This document shows, piece after piece, positions 1 to 5,265 of a DNA stretch of 6,373 nucleotides. The stretch comes from Dysgonamonadaceae bacterium (GTDB taxonomy: Bacteria > Bacteroidota > Bacteroidia > Bacteroidales > Azobacteroidaceae). Where the stretch lies: assembly GCA_031260235.1 (NCBI GenBank), contig JAIRKG010000040.1, positions 1-6,373 on the forward strand, written 5' to 3'. How positions within the stretch are numbered: the first letter of the stretch is position 1; every line of letters begins with the position of its first letter. The position numbers were made by a program, and so were the translations under genes. A model generated the notes under the pieces. That model was not told where the DNA came from. It was given only the letters and a program-made list of their open reading frames with translations, and searched no databases.

Positions 1-626
1 ATTTTATTCTCAACTGTTTTTATTTTAATACAAGGAGCGGACGCTGAATTAAGAAATAATTTAACAGTCTCTGTTTCGCCAATTAAAAAATAGCCTTTAT
101 ATACAGTTCCCAATGCAAAGCCATTTGTTCTTAATTGTATGGGTGGAATATGTTTTAACATCGTTACTTCGGCAATGTCTTTAACAGGAATACTTTCTCC
201 ATATAATCCGGTTATCTTAATATTATCAGATTCAAAAAGGACAGATGGTTCTTTCGATGATATAATAATAAAAGCAGGTATAATTAAAATGAATAATAAG
301 AAAAATAGTATCCTGATTTTCGTAGCTTTTTTACTTTCAGTTTTTTTCTCTCTTATAAGTGCAATAAATATCATTATCACACTTGGCATTATTAAAAAAA
401 TAACAGCCATAATATTCCATTCTAACAGGGTAAAAATTGAACATCCCACAAATGTAATAATTCCGGTTATTATCAATATTTTATTCAGAAAGTTTGGAAA
501 TGTTTTTTGCTGTGCTTCATCGAACTTACTATATCCGGCAATAAAAGTCGGGTTCTTTTTTGTTATTATTGCAGCGAAAACATACGAAATACCCACTAAT
601 ATTGACAAAATAAAAATACCTTTCAT
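1..626 (-). CDS. Four-helix membrane protein with C-terminal PH-like domain (DUF3784-like), 3' end outside window
   Basis: Reading the minus strand from the ATG at 626 gives 208 codons without a stop up to the window edge, so the C-terminus is missing. An in-frame TGA lies just upstream of the start, and the spacer before the ATG is almost pure A/T with no Shine-Dalgarno sequence, which is usual in Bacteroidota. Predicted membrane segments are at residues about 2-21, 48-67, 72-91 and 105-123. The first segment is followed by KKNPTFIAGYSKFDE, which resembles the KK..xxIAGYN motif of DUF3784 proteins. After helix 4, residues about 128-208 (ITGLYGESIPVKDIAEV, then LRTNGFALG, YKGYFLIG and VKLFLN) look like the beta strands of a bacterial PH-like domain of the bPH_5 type. 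Such proteins are uncharacterised membrane proteins; the PH-like part would probably face the cytoplasm or the membrane surface. The gene is clearly more AT-rich than its neighbours, with many AAA, ATA and TTA codons, which may indicate transfer. Sure of the coding frame, moderately sure of the family. Confidence 0.85.
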   Translation of the reverse strand, partial: MKGIFILSILVGISYVFAAIITKKNPTFIAGYSKFDEAQQKTFPNFLNKILIITGIITFVGCSIFTLLEWNIMAVIFLIMPSVIMIFIALIREKKTESKKATKIRILFFLLFILIIPAFIIISSKEPSVLFESDNIKITGLYGESIPVKDIAEVTMLKHIPPIQLRTNGFALGTVYKGYFLIGETETVKLFLNSASAPCIKIKTVENK

Positions 627-648
627 GTTTATATTTAAAATTAAATTA

Positions 649-822
649 TTATTTAACAGGTGCTTTCACAACAACATCCAACTTCACACCCCTGGGGGTA
701 AAATGCCAAACTACCACTCCATTTCTCACTTGCGGGACGAAAGTATAGCATTTTTTTACTCTCATAACTTTTTGTCCGGATTTTTTATCTCCGCACCCCT
801 CATTGTACCTCCACTTCGTCAT
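649..822 (-). CDS. Possible small protein of 57 residues, unknown function
   Basis: A minus-strand frame from ATG at 822 runs to tandem stops (TAA TAA) and encodes 57 residues. It begins MTKWRYNEGCGDKKSGQKV and ends LDVVVKAPVK. The composition looks protein-like: it is basic, and alternating hydrophobic stretches (YTFVPQV, GVVVWHF, VKLDVVVKAPV) suggest short beta strands. There is no signal peptide or membrane segment. The start codon lies inside a palindromic dispersed repeat, and the same frame meets a TAA within that repeat just upstream. The gene could therefore be a real small protein using an ATG supplied by the repeat, an internal ATG start (MRVKKCYTF, 38 residues), or the 3' remnant of a longer gene cut by repeat insertion. 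The membrane-protein gene begins 22 bases downstream on the same strand, so the two could be co-transcribed. I do not recognise the family. Confidence 0.35.
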   Translation of the reverse strand: MTKWRYNEGCGDKKSGQKVMRVKKCYTFVPQVRNGVVVWHFTPRGVKLDVVVKAPVK

Positions 823-866
823 TGCAATTCCTGGATTGCTTCGGGCTTATGCCCTCGCAATGACGA
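816..866. repeat. Full hairpin copy of the dispersed repeat
   Basis: The perfect 10-base arms TCGTCATTGC (816-825) and GCAATGACGA (857-866) flank a 31-base centre. The centre contains GGATTGCTTCGGGC and a small inner pairing of GGGC with GCCC. Transcribed on the minus strand between the 216-residue gene and the membrane-protein gene, it would fold into a stem-loop. It lacks the U-tract of a standard intrinsic terminator. Its left arm carries the ATG used by the possible 57-residue protein. Confidence 0.7.
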
Positions 867-940
867 CTACGGCTTTGCGACTTCACCCCGTCATTGCGAG
901 CCGCGGTAGCGGCGTGGCAATCCAGAGAAACAACCCCACT

Positions 941-988
941 TCGTCATTGCAATTCCTGGATTGCTTCGGCTTTGCCTCGCAATGACGA
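941..988. repeat. Full hairpin copy of the dispersed repeat
   Basis: The arms TCGTCATTGC (941-950) and GCAATGACGA (979-988) are perfect inverted repeats. The left arm and the following 19 bases are identical to the copy at 816-866, while the centre is shorter (GGCTTTGCC in place of GGGCTTATGCCC). The changed centre keeps an inner palindromic pairing (GGC with GCC). This looks like length change with conserved folding, as seen in REP-type elements. Confidence 0.7.
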
Positions 989-1069
989 CTGCGGGCTGGA
1001 TTGCTTCGCCCTCGCAATGACGACTGCGGCTTTGCGACTCCACCCCGTCATTGCGAAAGCCTTGTCCTA

Positions 1070-1720
1070 CTACGGCACAATCGCGCTTTCAATTTCGCTC
1101 CAGGGACCGCGCTGTCCCTTTTTGTTTTGCCAGCAAATGGCAACATAAACCGTTTTCCTGCGTTCCTCTTCGGTAAATTCAAGGATGTACGGAGTGCGGG
1201 TTGCCAACACGTTGCGGGTGAGGGCGCTGTGGGCGGCGGGCGGTGCGTCAAGCACGGCATAGATAATCACCGCGCCGGTAACGCCGTATGGCTTTGCTTT
1301 CCTGTCGTGGTCCTGGTCGTGAAAAATAACTTTCAGGCGGCGGAAATCCAGCAAGTCAATGTTGAGTTCAGGGCGGGTTGTCGGCGCGGGGATTGGCGAC
1401 GGCGTGGTGTTGCGCACGTGAAGCCCCAGCGCAATGCGCTGTGCGTCTGTGATGACGGGGTTTTTCAGGCGGAATCCCACTAATCCGCGAATTTTCGCTA
1501 TCAGCGTCTTGCGGGCGGTATTCTTTTCCGCTATAATAATGGAAGTTTTCGCCGGACTGTCGGCTTTCGCGTGCAGCGTGGCAAAGTTAGCGTTTGCAGT
1601 TTGCAGGGGAGTAATTTCGCCTGCCGGAATGTTCCATGCTCCGGCGTTGGCAACTATCTGTGCAGTGAAGTTTGCGCTCCACGCTATCAGTTCCGAATCT
1701 TTTCTTGGGATATAATCCAT
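1070..1720 (-). CDS. Uncharacterised 216-residue protein with FN3-like C-terminal half
   Basis: The ATG at 1720 opens a complete frame that ends at tandem TAG TAG codons. The N-terminus (MDYIPRKDSELIAWSANF) has no signal peptide or membrane segment, so the protein is probably cytoplasmic or exported without a Sec signal. Residues about 8-100 look mainly helical: Ala-rich, with a TANANFATLHAKA stretch followed by an Arg/Lys-rich segment. A proline-rich linker at about 105-117 (TTPSPIPAPTTRP) leads to a beta-rich C-terminal half, about 119-216. Its last part, YVAICWQNKKGQRGPWSEI then ESAIVP, resembles the closing strands of a fibronectin type III-like fold. I believe similar proteins with an MDYIP start and a GPWSEI end occur as uncharacterised families in anaerobic Bacteroidota, but I cannot assign a function. 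The gene stands between two repeat families: the 21-bp array ends 40 bases upstream and palindromic repeats begin about 10 bases downstream. Its base composition is more GC-rich than that of the membrane-protein gene. Confidence 0.85.
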   Translation of the reverse strand: MDYIPRKDSELIAWSANFTAQIVANAGAWNIPAGEITPLQTANANFATLHAKADSPAKTSIIIAEKNTARKTLIAKIRGLVGFRLKNPVITDAQRIALGLHVRNTTPSPIPAPTTRPELNIDLLDFRRLKVIFHDQDHDRKAKPYGVTGAVIIYAVLDAPPAAHSALTRNVLATRTPYILEFTEEERRKTVYVAICWQNKKGQRGPWSEIESAIVP

Positions 1721-1760
1721 AGTATATCAATATTTAGCACGAATAATTTTCTTATGCTAT

Positions 1761-2033
1761 GAGCGGCGCGTTCCCATCCGCGAGCAGCGCGTTCCCATCC
1801 ACGAGCGGCGCGTTCCCATTCACGAGAGACGCGTTCCTATCCACGAGTGACGCGTTCCTATTGCTGAGAGACGCGTTCCTATCCGCGAGTAGCGCGTTCC
1901 CATTGCTGAGAGATGCGTTCCCATCAGCGAGTGTCGCGTTCCCGTCACCGAGCGGCGCGTTTCCGTCTGCGAGTAGTGCGTTCCCGTCCACGAGTGACGC
2001 GTTCCCAATAATGAGCGATATGTTCCTGTTTCC
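1761..2033. repeat. Thirteen-copy 21-bp tandem repeat array
   Basis: Thirteen head-to-tail units of exactly 21 bases fill this stretch without gaps. The plus-strand units start at GAG and follow the pattern GAGNRNCGCGTTCCCATCCRC. The core GCGTTCC is kept in nearly every unit, whereas positions 4-6 and 16-21 vary from unit to unit. The last unit (2013-2033) is the most decayed. Because the period is a multiple of three, the array keeps several frames open as heptapeptide repeats: SGAFPSA-like on the plus strand, GTRHSW-like and DGNAxLx-like on the minus strand. Having several open frames is expected from the period alone and does not prove coding. No spacers are present, so it is not a CRISPR array. 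It fills the gap between the 1026-residue secreted protein and the 216-residue gene. Confidence 0.95.
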
Positions 2034-2038
2034 GTCAT
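1820..2038 (-). CDS. Possible heptapeptide-repeat protein encoded by the 21-bp array
   Basis: From an ATG at 2038, which lies outside the array, this frame reads MTETGTYRSLL and then GTRHSW-type heptads, ending at a TGA after 72 residues. It is the only array frame with a normal ATG just outside the repeats and a matching promoter element (2065-2072) about 26 bases upstream, so it is the best of the coding choices. The stop arises where one unit has TGA in place of the TGG seen in the same position elsewhere. Beyond it the frame stays open as MGTRRSW-type heptads to a TAG near 1757, so the original product may have been longer. Competing frames are DGNAxLx heptads on the same strand (1752-1991, GTG start) and AFPS-type heptads on the plus strand (1759-2073). 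No frame shows a clear excess of silent changes by eye. The array may not be translated at all. Confidence 0.25.
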   Translation of the reverse strand: MTETGTYRSLLGTRHSWTGTHYSQTETRRSVTGTRHSLMGTHLSAMGTRYSRIGTRLSAIGTRHSWIGTRLS

Positions 2039-2064
2039 ATCTGTTTCATTTTCAAAAAACAGTG

Positions 2065-2072
2065 CAAATATA
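2065..2072 (-). promoter_or_regulatory. Possible Bacteroidota-type -7 promoter element
   Basis: On the minus strand the bases read TATATTTG, an exact match to the Bacteroidota -7 consensus TAnnTTTG. It lies 30 bases after the stop codon of the 1026-residue gene and points toward the 21-bp array and the 216-residue gene. The upstream -33 region (near 2086-2092) has only a weak TTTG-like match, TATTTCG, so support rests on the -7 element. Transcription would start near 2058-2060, giving about 20 bases of leader to the ATG at 2038, or about 340 bases to the 216-residue gene. An eight-base pattern with two free positions is expected by chance now and then in AT-rich DNA. Confidence 0.4.
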
Positions 2073-2101
2073 AACAAAAAGAATCGAAATAGCGCGTGCG
2101 C

Positions 2102-5100
2102 CTATTCCACAACAACCTGCAAAGCCCCAGCCTCGCCCGCTTTTAAAACATACACGCCGGAAGCCACATCCATTGCGACAGGCGTTGCCAAACCTGCAAC
2201 CGGAACTTCTTTTACAAGTCGCCCCACTGTGTCATAAATCCGAATAGTGTTGCCTGCGCTTCCGGAGGCATGAATTTCGATATGGACAATACCATTCTTT
2301 TTCACCGGATTCGGATAAACATCCCATCCGTTTGCGTCCGCAACGGGCTTTATTCCTGTTTCCTCAATCGAAGCGGAACGTCCGGCGGAAAGAGTAGGCC
2401 CCTCTCTGTAATCGAGAAATGATGTTTTCACGGTATAACTGACGTTTCCCGCAGGCGCCTGTTCATCGGTAAAATTGTTTAAGCTAATGGAAATATCGTC
2501 TCCAACCTCTTCTTCCAAAAGACTTGTGCTGTTGTTGCGATAAATTCTATATCCCAAAATACGCCGGGCGTTCAGGGGGGAAGCGTCAATTTCTTTGGAC
2601 AGCGTAGCGCGAATACAGAAAAGATCGTTGCCAAATTCTTCCCCGTCCTGCGAAATTTTTCGCCATGTTTGCCCGCCGTCTTCCGAATAAAGATTGCCCC
2701 TGCCGTCTATTTTGTCAAAAAAGACGGGAACAATACCCGTTTCGCCTTCCACCCCTTTATAGTAACCTCCCGAACCTACCGGCCAGTCGTTCGGGTCGGC
2801 ATCCGTTACTTCAATTCCGTAATAGAGCGGTTTCGTTGCATCAATTTGAATCGGGTTTGCCAACTGTATGGTATTCCACTTGATTTTCGGATCAATAACC
2901 GTATCGAAAACCAAACGCTCTTCGCCCTGGGAAGCAAACCAGCGATATTGAGCCTGCTTTGCCAAATGCGTGGTATCGTTTGTTGTCCGCCAAAATGAAA
3001 TTGAAGTGAGATAATATCCGTCATAATCGCTTAAGTCTTCCGCCGGATATTGATTGGCTGCAATATACGGATACTGACTGTTGCCAAGAGCGCCGTAAGC
3101 ATTGTCGTCAAGCATATAACGCAAAGTAACGTTTCCGAAAGGATCCGACCAGTTGACGTGGACTTTGCCGTCCGCTGCCCGCCGCGCCGATACCGTTAGC
3201 GCATCCTGTATGAATACGCGCTGAGCGCTGTCGGCAAATTCCACATTATCAACAAACCAGTTAATGCCCGAAGAGCCTGTCCCGAAACTCCGGAAACGGA
3301 AACGAACATTATTTTTGCCGGCATATTCGTTTACTTCATAATAGCGGCTGTTCCATTCGCCTGTCAGCGACGCGGGTGGCGTTATCGTATCTATTCCGTA
3401 CCACGTTTCGCCGTCATATATTTCCACCGCCAGGTATTCGGGATCAGACGAGCCGCTCGTTCCATATTCAAATGCCAGAAACAAATCTTTAATATCCGGA
3501 TCCCGCAAATCAAAGAAAGGCGAGTTTAGCGATTCGTCATAGCTGCTCGACTGCGGAGCGACAAAACCTGCCGAATGAGGAGGTCGTCCCGAAGTATTGA
3601 CTCGCCACGTAGCGCTGAATGGAACCGTATTGGCAGAAACGTCCCAGCCTCCCGTACTCAGCGGAATTTCCGTCAGGTTAATTTTCTGGTCAAACTGCAT
3701 CCCCTTTGTCTGATAATCGGTGAACGGCTCATAAAAAAGAATCGTCTTTTTACTTATGGTAACGGTTGCGGTTTTGCCTGCAATCGCTTCGACCGCTGCG
3801 CCGTCTTTTTCATACACCGCCTTGATTGAATAGTGATAAGTCCCTTCCGCAAGTCCGGTGTAGGTTCGCGAAATTTGCGAAGCTTGCGGTGCGGGAAGCG
3901 GTTCAACCAATGTATCGCTTTCATAAATATGGTAGGCAGTCGGCGGCGAAAAAGCGTCGTCGTCCGGAATTTCGGGAGCCTCCCAATTCAATATCACCGT
4001 TCCATACACAGGCGAGTTCACGCCGATATTCCGTATGGGAAGCAGGTCAACGGGAATTTCCGGTATTTCAACACGAAAACCGACTACTTTGCTGTTTTTC
4101 ACGCCAAATCCGGTAATTATTCTGCCGTCGGCGGAAATACCGGTTGCGGCTAAAATACTGCTGAGCGGAACTTCTATTTCCCGACTTTCCAAAAAACTTT
4201 CCAGCGAAACAATTCCTGTTACGCCGGAATAAATAAAAGCTTTCCGGGTATCCGTAGAAAGAGGGCGACCGTCGCTGCCGTGGTAACCAACCACAATGCC
4301 GTTATCGGAAACAGACAGCGGCGTTGAATATTCGCTGCCGAAATCAATTTGAATAAGCGTATCCGTTGCTACCCTGTATAAGGAAGCCCTTAAATTATTT
4401 TGAACAACGGCATATTCGCCGTTATTGCTGACTGCGGCTATCGGATTGCCGGACGCGCCGGATATATGCCTTTTTTCGTAATCACTCCCGTCCTTAATCC
4501 AAATCACGGGAAATCCGTTTTCCTGACCGCCTATCACCCGCCCGTCTCCGGAAATGGCGTTCGCCACAGAACTGTTTCCCGGTCCCGTAGCCGTCAGCAG
4601 GGGATGATATATAACGTTGGCAGGGTCGACCGCATCCCAGTAACCTGCCGTCCAGCGTTGCGCTTGCCCGCCCTGCGTTTGACCGCCCACAATAATATGC
4701 CCGTCATCGGAAATACCGTGCGCCCTGCTTCCGAAGCCATAGAAAAAAGACAGACCTTCCGGTAGCGGCAAAACAGTCCACGTCTGTCCGTCATAATCCC
4801 TGAAAGCGGCGGTGATTAAAGGATATTGCAGTCCGTCATCGGGTGTTTCGTAGGTGTCTACCAAGTGTGAGGAATCGGGCGCAACGCCTGCCACCCGACC
4901 TGTGTTGGAAATGGCAAAGCCTGTAGAACCAAGTCCTGCCGGATCAACCGGATTTGTATCCCATTCCGTCAAGCCGTCCGCAACAGACCATACAAATGTG
5001 TGATGTCCCGCCGTTGCCGTGCCTAAACCGATTTGTCCGACCGCATAATTGCCGTCAGACGAAATACCGTGCGGATAAACGCCACGGTTATTATTTTCTT

Positions 5101-5182
5101 CGATAATCGCAAAGGATTGTCCCCGTATCGAAAAAAACAGGAAAAAGAAAAAGAGAAAAAATATGGAAGCTATACGTTTCAT
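2102..5182 (-). CDS. Secreted multidomain HAF-repeat protein with T9SS sorting domain
   Basis: This complete 1026-residue protein starts with a Sec signal peptide (MKRIAS, then a Phe/Leu-rich core with a run of nine or more aromatic and aliphatic residues; likely cut near residue 25, after SFA). Residues about 37-360 carry seven HAF-type repeats of the form GISxDGxxxVG, starting near 37, 88, 154, 207, 248, 288 and 347, probably a beta-propeller-like fold. An FN3-like domain follows at about 378-476. Next comes a MAM-like 'choice-of-anchor J' domain at about 482-650 (EPF near 485, SPFFDL near 554, NWFVDNVEF near 641). A beta-rich module lies at about 660-862 and includes LYSEDGGQTW, and a second FN3-like part at about 867-940. 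The T9SS type A tail covers about 950-1026 (WDVYPNPV, IRIYDTVGRLV, GVYVLKA). The protein should pass the outer membrane by T9SS and be anchored or released after tail removal. No catalytic motif is visible, so adhesion or binding is likelier than enzymatic activity. The start lies 84 bases from the upstream gene, across a terminator. Confidence 0.95.
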   Translation of the reverse strand: MKRIASIFFLFFFFLFFSIRGQSFAIIEENNNRGVYPHGISSDGNYAVGQIGLGTATAGHHTFVWSVADGLTEWDTNPVDPAGLGSTGFAISNTGRVAGVAPDSSHLVDTYETPDDGLQYPLITAAFRDYDGQTWTVLPLPEGLSFFYGFGSRAHGISDDGHIIVGGQTQGGQAQRWTAGYWDAVDPANVIYHPLLTATGPGNSSVANAISGDGRVIGGQENGFPVIWIKDGSDYEKRHISGASGNPIAAVSNNGEYAVVQNNLRASLYRVATDTLIQIDFGSEYSTPLSVSDNGIVVGYHGSDGRPLSTDTRKAFIYSGVTGIVSLESFLESREIEVPLSSILAATGISADGRIITGFGVKNSKVVGFRVEIPEIPVDLLPIRNIGVNSPVYGTVILNWEAPEIPDDDAFSPPTAYHIYESDTLVEPLPAPQASQISRTYTGLAEGTYHYSIKAVYEKDGAAVEAIAGKTATVTISKKTILFYEPFTDYQTKGMQFDQKINLTEIPLSTGGWDVSANTVPFSATWRVNTSGRPPHSAGFVAPQSSSYDESLNSPFFDLRDPDIKDLFLAFEYGTSGSSDPEYLAVEIYDGETWYGIDTITPPASLTGEWNSRYYEVNEYAGKNNVRFRFRSFGTGSSGINWFVDNVEFADSAQRVFIQDALTVSARRAADGKVHVNWSDPFGNVTLRYMLDDNAYGALGNSQYPYIAANQYPAEDLSDYDGYYLTSISFWRTTNDTTHLAKQAQYRWFASQGEERLVFDTVIDPKIKWNTIQLANPIQIDATKPLYYGIEVTDADPNDWPVGSGGYYKGVEGETGIVPVFFDKIDGRGNLYSEDGGQTWRKISQDGEEFGNDLFCIRATLSKEIDASPLNARRILGYRIYRNNSTSLLEEEVGDDISISLNNFTDEQAPAGNVSYTVKTSFLDYREGPTLSAGRSASIEETGIKPVADANGWDVYPNPVKKNGIVHIEIHASGSAGNTIRIYDTVGRLVKEVPVAGLATPVAMDVASGVYVLKAGEAGALQVVVE

Positions 5183-5193
5183 AACATTTTAAA

Positions 5194-5235
5194 CAAAAAA
5201 ACGAGTTGATAGGAATGTTGCTATCAACTCGTTTT
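5194..5235 (-). terminator. Intrinsic terminator of the upstream T9SS gene
   Basis: A perfect 15-base inverted repeat (5198-5212 with 5221-5235) encloses an 8-base loop, GAATGTTG on the plus strand. Read on the minus strand, the stem closes with ACTCGTTTTTTTGTTT, a T-rich tract as needed for factor-independent termination. It begins 30 bases after the stop codon of the Big_5-domain gene and ends about 12 bases before the start codon of the 1026-residue gene. It therefore separates the two T9SS genes or attenuates transcription between them. In the plus direction the T-tract is short, so the terminator appears to work mainly on the minus strand. Confidence 0.9.
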
Positions 5236-5265
5236 CAATCATTCACTTATTTGCTGTCTATTTAT

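Larger units (their letters stand above)
811..1059. repeat. Cluster of short dispersed palindromic repeats (CGTCATTGCGAG family)
   Basis: This non-coding stretch is made almost entirely of units built from CGTCATTGC at one side and GCAATGACG at the other, with the linker motif CTGGATTGCTTCG. Two units are full hairpins (816-866 and 941-988). 889-925 is a one-sided unit in the opposite arrangement, ending GTGGCAATCCAG. 996-1023 is a right half only, and 1046-1059 a left half only. There are also larger duplications: 811-844 is identical to 936-969 (34 bases), and 861-899 matches 1018-1056 with two differences over 39 bases. Together these suggest the cluster grew by duplication of a composite block. 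Very similar REP-like elements occur in intergenic regions of many bacteria. In this window they begin a few bases after the stop codon of the 216-residue gene, and they run into the start of the small ORF at 822. Confidence 0.85.

Noticed and set aside
139..909. Long plus-strand open frame of 256 codons
   Set aside because: It lies opposite the membrane-protein gene, and its product is Ile/Phe/Asn-rich low-complexity sequence. The minus-strand reading gives clear membrane helices and a PH-like domain. The last third of the frame runs through the palindromic repeats.
1752..1991. Pentapeptide-repeat protein in the DGNAxLx frame
   Set aside because: The period is seven residues, not five, and the start is a GTG within the repeats. 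The A(D/N)LXX pattern is not met.
1761..2033. CRISPR array
   Set aside because: The units are contiguous 21-base repeats with no unique spacers, and no cas genes are present.
2039..2077. Upstream TTG start for the heptad-repeat frame
   Set aside because: It adds 13 residues but overlaps the candidate -7 element, so the transcript would begin after it. The ATG at 2038 is preferred.
2092..2101. GC-rich hairpin as terminator of the 1026-residue gene
   Set aside because: GCGCGTGCGC leaves only a two-base loop with four pairs, too tight and too short for a credible terminator, although a T-rich stretch follows on the minus strand.
3575..4232. Several plus-strand open frames opposite the 1026-residue gene
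   Set aside because: They overlap a continuous, domain-rich minus-strand gene and their products show no recognisable motif or signal; they are antisense shadows.
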